DNA from: Clostridium thermopalmarium DSM 5974
Lineage (GTDB): Bacteria > Bacillota > Clostridia > Clostridiales > Clostridiaceae
Direction: 5' to 3'
Length of the DNA stretch: 64,000 bases
Assembly (NCBI RefSeq): GCF_002995795.1
Contig: NZ_PVXN01000065.1
Location: 1 to 64,000, forward strand
How positions within the stretch are numbered: position 1 is the stretch's first letter; every line of letters begins with the position of its first letter. Positions 18,601-27,833 of the stretch are shown here, piece by piece. A model generated the notes under the pieces. The model made no database searches and was not told the origin of the DNA. It worked only from the letters and a program-made list of their open reading frames with translations. Made by a program: the position numbers and the translations under genes.

Positions 18601-18722
18601 ACAAGTTTTGATGTAATCAAAGAGAATACAATTACCATAATAATCACTAAAGCTGTATATCTATTAAACTTCTTATCTTTTTTCTTTTTCGCTAGGCTAA
18701 TTTGTCTTCTTGATTTTCTCAT
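15696..18722 (-). CDS. mrdA: Penicillin-binding protein 2 (class B transpeptidase)
   Basis: A 1008-residue class B PBP with one N-terminal transmembrane helix (about residues 20-45) after a basic cytosolic tail. A pedestal/dimerisation domain runs to about residue 420 and is followed by a transpeptidase domain. Catalytic motifs are visible: PPGSTFKP (SxxK), KSINYYF (SxN) and GGKTGSA (KTG). It cross-links peptidoglycan during elongation with RodA. It is roughly 300 residues longer than proteobacterial PBP2 because of charged insertions: one in the pedestal (KDELDDSEKAKIDEELLKK) and one of ~90 residues between SxN and KTG. Position directly after mreD supports the assignment. Confidence 0.93.
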   Translation of the reverse strand: MRKSRRQISLAKKKKDKKFNRYTALVIIMVIVFSLITSKLVYLQIVKADEYKEMTSNKSIRNISITAPRGNIIDSKGNILAESKQGYTLVFTETNESKKNFFTTMAKVFKILDENGEVQKDDFELKINPFRFEFSTDNASARRTLELRFKKDRGMDDKVRQELFPDKKKDELDDSEKAKIDEELLKKTPEDTFNYLLELYGINAEENKLVYTELFTALENSSDPNENLEYYLKEYNIKDKEKDEQFAKLYKNMPQEVFDGLISKYNINKNKYSIEMKRRFMLVKDAMKLQSYYGFKPVVVASNIKKNTAFIIMQEYEELPGIEVTMEPVRVYPYGELGSAFLGYLSKINSSQQEQYEEKGYDTSSDYIGASGIESAFESTLRGSKGTKIVQINKQGRIIRELGRKEPYPGKSVQLTIDRDLQYAAEKSLEDVMKQLQAAGRVGDVDTSNATRAAAVVLDVKTGGVLAMVSKPGYDPNLFAVPGRLTPELQQQYFSPDLEAFGTKYVQNLLKTNYIARDAYKGMSIQQIVDKLFPIDKTIKNNTTIRQDYYDIYPKPLYNYATKGLTPPGSTFKPLTAVAALEEGVINGNESMYTSNIFTKHGYQGRNFNNINYGKVDLITSLEKSINYYFFELGDRLYQQKKYNGGFDAIAHYAWMFGLGAPQGVKPATGIEISERFGQVYNLETGRRTFSKLYLDSLIGYLAKGTDSRTSGYATHYIGISISDNEEDSENVKKLKEKLRNRILEEMQYKKKGTKDIKDMLFELSEKDDVIKNKYKNGYAQYSKNYTGDVSKKVSYDKYVKDQIEKAWMAIVYSIDDANFNINNQNNVYDASIGQGTNQFTPLQLANYIATLVNGGNRYKVHLVDKILDQDGNVVKEYKPEVIEKVNLKPETVEIVKLGMKDVTSEGTASGALADFPIKNGGKTGSATYNKFQDNYGRASYGVYVGFAPYDNPEIAVAIVIYDGGHGGSIAPVARAIYEAYFKDRLKNEYPGYVPIYNYNIDDSNKLQ

Positions 18723-18739
18723 AGTTTCAATCACCACTT

Positions 18740-19231
18740 TTAAAATTTCCAATTCTTCATCATAAAATCTACATTTGAAAGTTTATATACCTTCTTGTAC
18801 ATAAAAATAGTTACTATCATATTGTAAATACTTATATATAGTATAAGTTTACCATCAATATATTGTTTTACTATATATAATATTGCAAACATTAAAATAC
18901 CTTTTAAAATGCTCAGAAAAAAGCTAGAAATAATAGGTATTAATGATTTGTCCTTAAAAATAGTTTTTCCAATCTCTGCAGCAATTAAACAAATTAACAT
19001 GTTAATTAACATATTAATTCCAAGTCCGTTTGTTAAGTAAACATCTTGCAATAATCCAGATAAAACCCCTATAAAAACAGCGCTCCAACTTCCAGCTATA
19101 ATCGAATAACATACAGCAAACACAAACAATAAACTAGGATATGCCCCTTTAACAGAAAAAAAAGGCATAAGTGTATTATCTAGAATCAAAAATAGTATTG
19201 ATAATAGCAATATAGTAATTATTCTTTTCAT
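18740..19231 (-). CDS. mreD: Rod-shape-determining protein MreD
   Basis: A 163-residue, very hydrophobic protein with about five transmembrane helices. MreD links MreC to the elongasome. Family cues are the SVKGAYPSLLFVFAVCYS opening and GLLQDVYLTNGLGINML, a conserved MreD signature. It sits 11 bp after mreC and 17 bp before mrdA. Sequence conservation in this family is low, so order and topology carry much of the call. Confidence 0.9.
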   Translation of the reverse strand: MKRIITILLLSILFLILDNTLMPFFSVKGAYPSLLFVFAVCYSIIAGSWSAVFIGVLSGLLQDVYLTNGLGINMLINMLICLIAAEIGKTIFKDKSLIPIISSFFLSILKGILMFAILYIVKQYIDGKLILYISIYNMIVTIFMYKKVYKLSNVDFMMKNWKF

Positions 19232-19242
19232 ATTATCTCACC

Positions 19243-20088
19243 TTAGTATTTAACTTCTCTTTGATTTTTAGGTACTACTACAAACATTTCTTCTAACTTA
19301 TTGAAATCCACACTTGGTTCAACCAAAGCATTTTTTATAAGTTTTCCCTTGTCTTCTTCTATACTTATAATAGTTCCTATCATTATTCCTTTTGGATATA
19401 ATCCTCCAAGTCCAGAAGTTAGTACAATATCTCCTTCTTTAGCTTTGGAATCCAAAGGAAGATAATATAATTTAGCTAAAAGCTTATCATTGTAGTCCCT
19501 ATATCCTTTTATAACTCCATCATTTTCCCTAGTGCTATTTACCATTCCTGCAACAGCTATATTTTCGTTTACCAAGGTTTGGACTATAGACCAATTATCA
19601 CCAACACTGGTTACCTGTCCAACTAATCCTCTACCGGTAACTACTACCATTTTTCTTTTTATTCCATCATCAGAACCTCTATTAATTATAAATCCATCAA
19701 GCCAGTTATCTCCACTTTTACCAATTATATCGCAACCTATGTACTCATACTCGTCCTTTTGATCTTTAAAGTTAAGCATTTCTCTTAATCTCGCATTTTC
19801 ATTAGATAAAGAATCATACTTTAATGCTTTATCTTTAAGCTCAAAATTTTCTGCTCTCAATTTTTCGTTTTCTTTTTTTATTTCATTAAAATTAGCAATA
19901 AAGTTTATGCTGGCCTTAACTTTACTATTGAATTTATACACAACACCTTGCACCGTATTCAAAACAACACCTATACTATTTTCTGCAGTAGTCATATTTT
20001 CTTTTTTTACAGTATATCCAATTAATAATAAAAAGCTAACTGACAGCACGATAACAGTTACTGTCAGTTTATTTTTCAGGAATGACAT
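19243..20088 (-). CDS. mreC: Rod-shape-determining protein MreC
   Basis: A 281-residue protein with one N-terminal transmembrane helix (about 8-25) and a coiled coil (about 65-105, INFIANFNEIKKENEKLRAE type). The extracytoplasmic beta domain has GLVGQVTSVG and LTSGLGGLYPKGIMIG, both hallmark MreC segments. It scaffolds the elongasome in the periplasm-equivalent space and activates PBP2. It starts 9 bp after mreB ends, so the two are cotranscribed. Confidence 0.94.
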   Translation of the reverse strand: MSFLKNKLTVTVIVLSVSFLLLIGYTVKKENMTTAENSIGVVLNTVQGVVYKFNSKVKASINFIANFNEIKKENEKLRAENFELKDKALKYDSLSNENARLREMLNFKDQKDEYEYIGCDIIGKSGDNWLDGFIINRGSDDGIKRKMVVVTGRGLVGQVTSVGDNWSIVQTLVNENIAVAGMVNSTRENDGVIKGYRDYNDKLLAKLYYLPLDSKAKEGDIVLTSGLGGLYPKGIMIGTIISIEEDKGKLIKNALVEPSVDFNKLEEMFVVVPKNQREVKY

Positions 20089-20097
20089 ATCTAATCT

Positions 20098-21908
<1,811 letters not shown>

Positions 21909-21923
21909 ACATATATGCTCCTT

Positions 21924-22499
21924 CTATAGATTTACCCCCATCTCCTTAAGCATTTTGTTTAATTTATTTAAAGGAAGACCTACTACACTATAGTAATCTC
22001 CTTTTATTTCTTCAACAAACACTCCACCAAATCCTTGTATACCATAAGCTCCAGCTTTATCCATAGGCTCTTCTGTTGCTATATATTTTTTTATTTCTTC
22101 ATCGCTAAGAGAAGAAAATTTAACGTGAGTACATACATAATCTATTTTAATATTTTTTATTTTTGTGTCAACAATAGCAATTCCAGAGTATACTTGATGA
22201 ATGTTTCCGCTGAGCAACTTTAACATACTAAAAGCTTCTGATTTATTCTTTGGTTTTCCTAGCACATGGTCTTTAAAGGAAACTATAGTATCGCATCCTA
22301 TTATAATAGCATCATTATCAATTTTACTAGCCACGTCTAACGCTTTTCCTTTTGCAAGCTCCATTACATAATCACTACAGTTTCCTTTAAATTTTACTCC
22401 TTCCTCATCAAAATCGCTTGCAATTATAGAAAAATCATTAGTAATTCTTCGAAGAAGTTCCTGTCTCCTTTCGGAAGCGGATGCTAAAACCAAGTTCAT
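21924..22499 (-). CDS. maf: Maf-like nucleoside triphosphate pyrophosphatase
   Basis: A 191-residue Maf/HAM1-superfamily protein. The [15 protein letters not shown] opening, the DTIV metal-binding segment ([18 protein letters not shown]) and [25 protein letters not shown] are characteristic. Maf hydrolyses modified or canonical dTTP/UTP and overproduction blocks septation in B. subtilis. It is 15 bp upstream of radC and linked with the shape genes. Confidence 0.94.
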   Translation of the reverse strand: MNLVLASASERRQELLRRITNDFSIIASDFDEEGVKFKGNCSDYVMELAKGKALDVASKIDNDAIIIGCDTIVSFKDHVLGKPKNKSEAFSMLKLLSGNIHQVYSGIAIVDTKIKNIKIDYVCTHVKFSSLSDEEIKKYIATEEPMDKAGAYGIQGFGGVFVEEIKGDYYSVVGLPLNKLNKMLKEMGVNL

Positions 22500-22509
22500 A
22501 AGATCACTC

Positions 22510-22770
22510 CTAATATTTTCTATATAATAATATAGCCAAAATTACTCCGATTATAGCCATTATGTTTACATAAAAGTTAACTCCAAAAGTAAGCTCAACA
22601 ACTTTTAAATTCAGTATAAATGGATTTGAAGTTCCAATACGATAAGTATTTTTTAAAAAGCTTAATGCTTCAAAACTATTTCCAAGAACTTCTCCAAGGA
22701 AACTTCCGCATATTCCTCCTAATAATACCATAAAAACCAAAAAATTATTACTTTTAGCGTTACCCCTCAC
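22510..22770 (-). CDS. DUF4321 small membrane protein
   Basis: An 86-residue protein with two transmembrane helices: about residues 10-25 ([18 protein letters not shown]) and 63-82 ([19 protein letters not shown]-like). The domain and its position immediately upstream of maf match DUF4321 proteins of clostridia. Function is unknown. GTG start with AAAGGAG upstream; it is the first gene of the maf-radC-mre unit. Confidence 0.75.
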   Translation of the reverse strand: MRGNAKSNNFLVFMVLLGGICGSFLGEVLGNSFEALSFLKNTYRIGTSNPFILNLKVVELTFGVNFYVNIMAIIGVILAILLYRKY

Positions 22771-22878
22771 TTTATGTACTCCTTTAACTTTTTTATCTTA
22801 TATAGTTTAACATTTAATAAATTCTTAAACAAGTCATTAAATATATAATTTTTATGAATTTATTTTATACTATATTTT

Positions 22879-22908
22879 AAAAAAGCACCCAAAATAATTT
22901 TGGAATGC
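22879..22908 (-). terminator. Terminator of the SPOR-domain gene
   Basis: On the minus strand GCATTCCAAAA/TTTTGGGTGC arms are followed by TTTTTTAAA, 24 bp past the stop codon of the SPOR protein gene. Confidence 0.82.
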
Positions 22909-22931
22909 CTTTACATATTTATCTATATCTT

Positions 22932-23621
22932 TTATATCTTTAATTCCTTTAATTTTTTATATAAATATAGGTTGTATTCCTCTAAATTTTCTTTATGAAC
23001 TTCCTGCGGTAAATTATTTATGTATTTTTTTAAATCTGATAATACACTATAATTCTTATTGTTCTCACTTACTTCTTTTAAATCAGAACACCATTCCTTT
23101 AATTGCTTTGTCTGCACTGATTTTACCTCATCTTTGGATAGTTCTTCTAAAATTTGTAACTCTGCATCCACAATCTGTATTATTTGTATATCGCATGGGT
23201 TGTTTAAATTATATTTAAAACTTACTTTAGAAAAATCTATCTTATTTTCCTCAAGTTTTTTTATAACTTCATTTGCTTTATCTTCAGTGTATATCCCAAG
23301 AATCACTTTTGTTTTATTATTTTCTTCCACTATAAAAGGTTTACCAATAGCTAATAGGCTTGTTTTTATTTTTTCAGCATTCTCTTTATTAGAAAAAACC
23401 CCACATTGAATAGCTAAAATTTTTTTATCTAAGATAGGTTGTACACTTTTCTTTGGAATCTTCGTAGAATTGGAAGAACCTTGCTTATTAATATCTTTTA
23501 TAAATAAATTTGATATTATACTTCCAGAAATAAATGCTAATATTAATATTCCACATGTCAAAAATATAAACATGAAAATATTTTTATTTTTCTTCTTCAA
23601 ATCATATCTAGTATATCCCAT
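22932..23621 (-). CDS. SPOR-domain membrane protein
   Basis: A 229-residue protein with a basic N-terminus, one transmembrane helix (about 15-37) and an extracytoplasmic SPOR-like repeat domain (LAIQCGVFSNKENAEKIKTSL, then KTKVILGIYTEDKANEVIKKL). SPOR domains bind denuded glycan at septa or spore cortex. The C-terminal ~90 residues are helical and unassigned. The start is the second ATG because GGAGGATG overlaps the first. A division or sporulation role is inferred from the domain and neighbours. Confidence 0.8.
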   Translation of the reverse strand: MGYTRYDLKKKNKNIFMFIFLTCGILILAFISGSIISNLFIKDINKQGSSNSTKIPKKSVQPILDKKILAIQCGVFSNKENAEKIKTSLLAIGKPFIVEENNKTKVILGIYTEDKANEVIKKLEENKIDFSKVSFKYNLNNPCDIQIIQIVDAELQILEELSKDEVKSVQTKQLKEWCSDLKEVSENNKNYSVLSDLKKYINNLPQEVHKENLEEYNLYLYKKLKELKI

Positions 23622-23686
23622 AATCATCCTCCTAATTTTAAATTTTCCTTAGTTATATATTATTTATATATTCCATTTTTTATGCT

Positions 23687-23717
23687 AAAAAGCCCCAATC
23701 AAATTCGAATGGGACTT
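23687..23717 (-). terminator. Terminator of the NlpC/P60 gene
   Basis: On the minus strand AAGTCCCA and TGGGGCTT arms (with G-T pairs), an inner TCGAATTTGA loop and a TTTTTAGC tail follow the NlpC/P60 stop codon. Confidence 0.75.
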
Positions 23718-23748
23718 CTTCTTAACTATTATTTTATATATGTATTTA

Positions 23749-24330
23749 TCATTCTATTATTCTTCTTGCTTCTGAATATCTGGATTTATAATAAGATTCA
23801 CTCAAGTCACTTATCATAACTTTTCTTTGTCCAGAAGAGGCATGTATAAACTTGCCATTACCTATATATATTCCAACATGACTATTGGATCCCGTCGTAT
23901 TAAAGAATACTAAATCACCAGCTTTTAAGCTTTCCTTAGATACAGATCTGCCCATTTCGACTTGAGCTCCTGTATAATGAGGAAGAAAATATCCAAATTT
24001 TTTGTAAACATAAGAAGTAAATCCTGAACAATCAAAGGAATTCGGACCAGAAGATGCCCAAACATAAGGTTTACCTAAAAACTTGTATGAATATTCAACT
24101 AAACTACTAGATACTCTACTGCTTCCCCTTGATATCTTTTCTTTTTCTGCTTTAGATTGTGGAACTTTTATTACCCTATTACTCTGTATCTTTGCAGAAC
24201 GAACACTGGTACTGTTAGTTTCTTGAAATCCCGTATCTGCTTTGACTCCATATGTATTAATATACATTACAGCAGTAAATACAAACAAAAACATAGCCTT
24301 AATTAAAATTTTTCTTGGTGTAATCTTCAT
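23749..24330 (-). CDS. Secreted NlpC/P60 cell-wall hydrolase
   Basis: A 193-residue protein with an N-terminal signal peptide (MKITPRKILIKAMFLFVF, cleavage probably near GVKADTG), a Ser-rich linker and a C-terminal NlpC/P60 domain (about 80-193). Catalytic Cys is in FDCSGFTSYVY, His in SHVGIYIG and the third polar residue in KFIHAS. These enzymes cleave D-Glu-meso-diaminopimelate bonds in wall peptides. There is no SH3 or LysM binding module, so it is a minimal version. GGAGGAAGTAAGG precedes the ATG. Confidence 0.92.
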   Translation of the reverse strand: MKITPRKILIKAMFLFVFTAVMYINTYGVKADTGFQETNSTSVRSAKIQSNRVIKVPQSKAEKEKISRGSSRVSSSLVEYSYKFLGKPYVWASSGPNSFDCSGFTSYVYKKFGYFLPHYTGAQVEMGRSVSKESLKAGDLVFFNTTGSNSHVGIYIGNGKFIHASSGQRKVMISDLSESYYKSRYSEARRIIE

Positions 24331-24499
24331 CCTTACTTCCTCCTAAAGTATATTTATACGCTCATTCGTTAACGTTATTATAAAAACCTTTACATTACAT
24401 TAAATTAACATTTTATCATTGCCTAAACATTTCTATACATTTTAAATTATATTGTATACAATAAATTATTGTCAACTTTGTTCTAGGTATCAATAAACA

Positions 24500-24982
24500 C
24501 TAAATCTTATGGCTACAATTTACTAATATAACGCTCTTGTCGCCTGCTCCTTGCAGTAACTTTATAGGATTAAATTGATTTTCCATCCAAAAGCCCAAAG
24601 TTTCAAAATTTGTTTCTTGAATTCTTGCATAAAATCTAACTATTCCGCAATCTTTTGAAAAATAGTTTATAATATAATTTAATATCCGACTTCCTAGACC
24701 TTTACTTCTTTCTTTACTTCCTATTATAAAATAAACCAACCAAACTTCATTAGGATTTTTAAATTCTACGTTTCCTTTAATTATTCCTATTAATTTTTTA
24801 TTTTTATAAACCTTTAAGAAAAACTCGCACTCATTAAAGTAGTATTCTAGAAACCTCTCGTAAAATTCTTCATATTTAATAAAATTATCTTCATACTGAA
24901 GCCAACCATATACTCCAATCAAGTCTTCTTTTTCTATGCTTGAAATTTTTATATCATCAAATTCTAAGTTAATATGGAACAT
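24500..24982 (-). CDS. GNAT family N-acetyltransferase
   Basis: A 160-residue GNAT-fold protein. The acetyl-CoA binding signature is seen as GSKERSKGLGSRILNYIINY, followed by VRFYARIQETNFETLGFWM, typical of the amino-acid/peptide acetyltransferase branch. The substrate is unknown. I start at the internal ATG after GAGGTGTGGTTT; a GTG three codons upstream lies within that ribosome site. It appears monocistronic. Confidence 0.82.
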   Translation of the reverse strand: MFHINLEFDDIKISSIEKEDLIGVYGWLQYEDNFIKYEEFYERFLEYYFNECEFFLKVYKNKKLIGIIKGNVEFKNPNEVWLVYFIIGSKERSKGLGSRILNYIINYFSKDCGIVRFYARIQETNFETLGFWMENQFNPIKLLQGAGDKSVILVNCSHKI

Positions 24983-25030
24983 AAACCACACCTCTATATT
25001 TTATTTCTACATAGAGAGCAATTTTCCTTT

Positions 25031-25074
25031 AAAAAAAATAACTCTTGGTTTTATTTATCCAAGAGTTATTTTTA
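25031..25074. terminator. Bidirectional-looking terminator
   Basis: AATAACTCTTGG and CCAAGAGTTATT arms, loop TTTTATTTAT, flanked by an A run and a T run. It follows the Met-rich protein gene on the minus strand. Confidence 0.88.
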
Positions 25075-25128
25075 GTGTAATTGTATAAAAATTTCCACTG
25101 TATTCAAAGTTAAAATATATTGTAATAA

Positions 25129-25683
25129 TTAATCTTCATAATACATCAAAGTAAGTCTTATAATCCTTCTTATATACCTTTTTGCCATAGGATATGACAT
25201 TCCGCATCTTCTTAGAAATGCAAATATCCCCGGATTGTATCTTTCAATTTTCATAAGTATTTTATTTATATCATCTGCATCATAATCCCTTGTTTTTTTA
25301 TCAAAATTATCAAATTCATCTTTTTCATCATGACAGTCTTTATCTTCCATTCCCATCATATTCATGCCGTGAAGATTTTCTTCATACATATGTGGCATCA
25401 TGCCATACATATTAGGGTACATCATGCCCATCATTCCATAAGGCATCATCATATTATGCATTTCATGAGGTATCATACCCACCATAGGATATAATCCTTG
25501 ATTTCCTTGAGACATACCCATCATTCCCTGCATACATGGTGGGATCATTCCTGGAGCCATATCTTGCATATACATAGGCATAGGTACCATATCATACTCC
25601 ATGTCCATGTCCATATTAGAGTTTATCTTCTCTTCCTTAGCCTTATTAGTTTTATCTAATCTATCATCTGTGCTAAAATCCAT
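25129..25683 (-). CDS. Met/Gly/Pro-rich probable spore-coat protein
   Basis: A 184-residue protein in three parts: a charged N-terminus (MDFSTDDRLDKTNKAKEEK); a low-complexity middle (about 25-120) made of Met, Gly, Pro and Tyr in MMGM, MYPNMYGMMP and similar units, with about 40 methionines; and a folded-looking C-terminus (DADDINKILMKIERYNPGIFAFL then MAKRYIRRIIRLTLMYYED). Coat proteins of clostridia often look like this, but I do not recognise a named family. GGAGGGTATGCAT places the start at the third nearby ATG. Confidence 0.7.
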   Translation of the reverse strand: MDFSTDDRLDKTNKAKEEKINSNMDMDMEYDMVPMPMYMQDMAPGMIPPCMQGMMGMSQGNQGLYPMVGMIPHEMHNMMMPYGMMGMMYPNMYGMMPHMYEENLHGMNMMGMEDKDCHDEKDEFDNFDKKTRDYDADDINKILMKIERYNPGIFAFLRRCGMSYPMAKRYIRRIIRLTLMYYED

Positions 25684-25767
25684 ATGCATACCCTCCATAA
25701 TAATTATAACTACATTATTAAATTTATGCATATGGTTTTATTTTAAGCACAACTTTTTACTAATAAT

Positions 25768-26202
25768 TTATTCCATAGCTATTAACCTAACTCTGACCAC
25801 ATCATTCATATTTTTTACTTCTTCAATAAAACTATTTAAGTCTATTTCCATATTTGATATGTCAAAAGTTATAGTAACACTGGCTGCATTGTTCACCGGT
25901 ATATCCTGATTTATTGTTAATATATTTCCATTTACCTGAGCTATTCTATCTAATATTTTAGATAGAGTACCAGCTTTATGAGATAATAAAAATCCTATGG
26001 TAGCTTTTTGAACATGAGTTCCCTCTGACATAGAGAATACAAAATCTTTATACTTGTAGTAGGAGCTTCTACTAATCCCCACCACCTTTACAACTTCAGT
26101 TATGTCTTTACATTTTCCTGTTCTTAAAAGTTCTTTTGCTTGAACTACCTTTTCAAAAACTTCAGGTAAAATTTTTGTATTTATTATTAAATATTTATCC
26201 AT
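25768..26202 (-). CDS. UPF0735 ACT-domain protein
   Basis: A 144-residue protein with an N-terminal helix-turn-helix-like segment (CKDITEVVKVVGISRSSYYKYKDFVF) and a C-terminal ACT domain (KAGTLSKILDRIAQVNGNILTINQD). This matches the UPF0735 family, a proposed amino-acid-sensing regulator (PheB-like) of unknown ligand. It is monocistronic, with a clear GGAGG before the ATG. Confidence 0.85.
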   Translation of the reverse strand: MDKYLIINTKILPEVFEKVVQAKELLRTGKCKDITEVVKVVGISRSSYYKYKDFVFSMSEGTHVQKATIGFLLSHKAGTLSKILDRIAQVNGNILTINQDIPVNNAASVTITFDISNMEIDLNSFIEEVKNMNDVVRVRLIAME

Positions 26203-26398
26203 TTTTCCTCCTAAAAATAAATACTTTAGTTTTTATTATCCCTAATCAATATTATTATACTATCTTTTAATAAGGCAATTCAAGGTGAGAACGTTATTAA
26301 AGAATTTATCTTTATCCTTATAAAAAATAAAAGCATCATACATTTGAAAAATTAGATATTTCATCAAACGCACGATACTTTTTATAGACACCTTCCTA

Positions 26399-26434
26399 TT
26401 TTAAGTCCTTGAAACGCTTTATTTCAAGGACTTT
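26399..26434 (-). terminator. tRNA-Leu terminator
   Basis: AAGTCCTTGAAA and TTTCAAGGACTT arms around CGCTTTA, immediately 3' of the minus-strand tRNA gene. Confidence 0.85.
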
Positions 26435-26436
26435 CT

Positions 26437-26521
26437 TGGTGCAGAAGATGGGACTTGAACCCATACACCTTTCGGTATACGCCCCTTAAACGCACGCGTC
26501 TGCCTATTCCGCCACTTCTGC
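26437..26521 (-). tRNA. tRNA-Leu, anticodon reads as AAG
   Basis: An 85-nt class II tRNA with encoded CCA. The acceptor arms are GCAGAAG/CTTCTGC, the D region is GGCGGAATAGGCAGACGC, there is a long variable arm (ACCGAAAGGT), and the T loop is GGTTCAAGTCC. Aligning after the leucine-type GACGCG gives the anticodon stem TGCGT/GCGTA and loop TTAAGGG, so positions 34-36 are AAG (Leu, CUU/CUC). A TAA anticodon would need a shifted stem with a mismatch. Leucine identity follows from class II shape and A discriminator. Confidence 0.88.
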
Positions 26522-26548
26522 ATAACGAATATTACAATTTACAATATA

Positions 26549-26576
26549 ATTATACTACCATAATATTCGTTGTCAA
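26549..26576 (-). promoter_or_regulatory. Promoter of the AAG tRNA-Leu gene
   Basis: On the minus strand TTGACA and TATAAT are separated by 16 bases, with the tRNA starting about 28 bases downstream of the -10. An inverted repeat AACGAATATTA/TAATATTCGTT (26524-26534 and 26560-26570) brackets the -10 region. Confidence 0.72.
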
Positions 26577-26584
26577 TATATTTA

Positions 26585-27187
26585 TTAAAAATAGTTTGAA
26601 ATAATCTGTTTTAATAGACTAGCATAATTATTATCCTGTGTATATAAAAATTTGTATAAATTATAATTTACTTGTACCTTTTTTACATACTTATCCGTTT
26701 CTTCAAAAGGTATATAATTTAATTCTATTCCGTTTGTTGAATTTTCATAATTATTAAGCCACTTTTTTACATTACCTCTTCCACCATTATACGCGGCTAA
26801 TATCAATTCTATATTAGGGCCAAACTCTTCCTTTAAATTGTTCAAATACCAACACCCCATCCTTATATTGACTTCAGGGTCATGAAGCATATCTACACTA
26901 AAATCGTCAAGTTTCATCTGTTCTGCAGCCCATTTGGCTGTAGATGGAGTCAATTGCATAAGCCCTTGAGCATTTTTCACAGATACAGCATTTCTATTAA
27001 AATTACTTTCTACTTTAATAACTGCTGTTACTAAAAACGGATTTAAGTCATACTCCTCAGAATATTTAACTATATAATCATAATATTTTATTGGGTATAT
27101 TTTTCTTCCTATAGGCTTTAAATTAATGATAAAAATCATCAATATAACTATTAACACAAAAATTGTTCTGTTTTTCCTTCTCCTCAT
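26585..27187 (-). CDS. Lytic transglycosylase, SLT family
   Basis: A 200-residue protein with an N-terminal membrane anchor (about 5-25) and an SLT goose-lysozyme-like domain. The catalytic Glu is in AVIKVESNFN; GLMQLTPSTAKWAAE, INIRMGCWYLNNL-like and LAAYNGGRGNVKKW are the family's other motifs. It cleaves glycan strands to 1,6-anhydro ends. Its ATG overlaps the coaE stop (TAATG), so it is translationally coupled to coaE. Confidence 0.92.
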   Translation of the reverse strand: MRRRKNRTIFVLIVILMIFIINLKPIGRKIYPIKYYDYIVKYSEEYDLNPFLVTAVIKVESNFNRNAVSVKNAQGLMQLTPSTAKWAAEQMKLDDFSVDMLHDPEVNIRMGCWYLNNLKEEFGPNIELILAAYNGGRGNVKKWLNNYENSTNGIELNYIPFEETDKYVKKVQVNYNLYKFLYTQDNNYASLLKQIISNYF

Positions 27188-27792
27188 TATTCCTCCCTAA
27201 ACTGCATTATCTTTTTTAAAATATTTTCTAATTGTTCTCTTGTACGTTCTATACTACCACTATTATCTATTATAAAATCCACTTCATCTTTTTTCTTATT
27301 TAGAGGAATCTGAGATCTTATTCTATTTAAAACTTGTTCCTCATCAAGATTATCTCTGTTCTTTACTCTAGAAATTTGTATTCCTTCACTTACCCAAACT
27401 AAAATATTAATATCCATATTTTTATGAATAGAATGCTCAATCAAAGTTGGCGCATCAACTATACACAAACTTTCTCCCACTTTATCATACTCATTTATTC
27501 TTTTAAATATCTCTTTCTTTATATACGGTATAATTATATCCTCCAGTTTTTTTCTTAACTCATCACTCTTAAAAATGTAGTTTCCAAGCTCTCTCCTTTT
27601 TAATTTTCCTTCACTATCTATAAATTGGCTTCCAAAAGTGTCCTCGATTTTATGTAATATTTCTGGATAAATACTCAATACTTCTCTAGATATGATATCT
27701 GCATCTATAACTGGTATATTTTTTTCTTTAAGCATATTAGAAACAGTGCTTTTTCCGCTCCCAATACCTCCAGTTAATCCCACTTTTATCAT
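27187..27792 (-). CDS. coaE: Dephospho-CoA kinase
   Basis: A 201-residue P-loop kinase for the last step of coenzyme A synthesis, phosphorylating the 3'-OH of dephospho-CoA with ATP. GLTGGIGSGKSTVS is the P-loop; DADIISREV and VDAPTLIE are family motifs, and RVKNRDNLDEEQVLNRI is the lid. The order polA-coaE-lytic transglycosylase is common in clostridia. Confidence 0.95.
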   Translation of the reverse strand: MIKVGLTGGIGSGKSTVSNMLKEKNIPVIDADIISREVLSIYPEILHKIEDTFGSQFIDSEGKLKRRELGNYIFKSDELRKKLEDIIIPYIKKEIFKRINEYDKVGESLCIVDAPTLIEHSIHKNMDINILVWVSEGIQISRVKNRDNLDEEQVLNRIRSQIPLNKKKDEVDFIIDNSGSIERTREQLENILKKIMQFREE

Positions 27793-27833
27793 TACTTACA
27801 CCCCCGCTTTTTTCAATAATCATTAAGCTTCCT

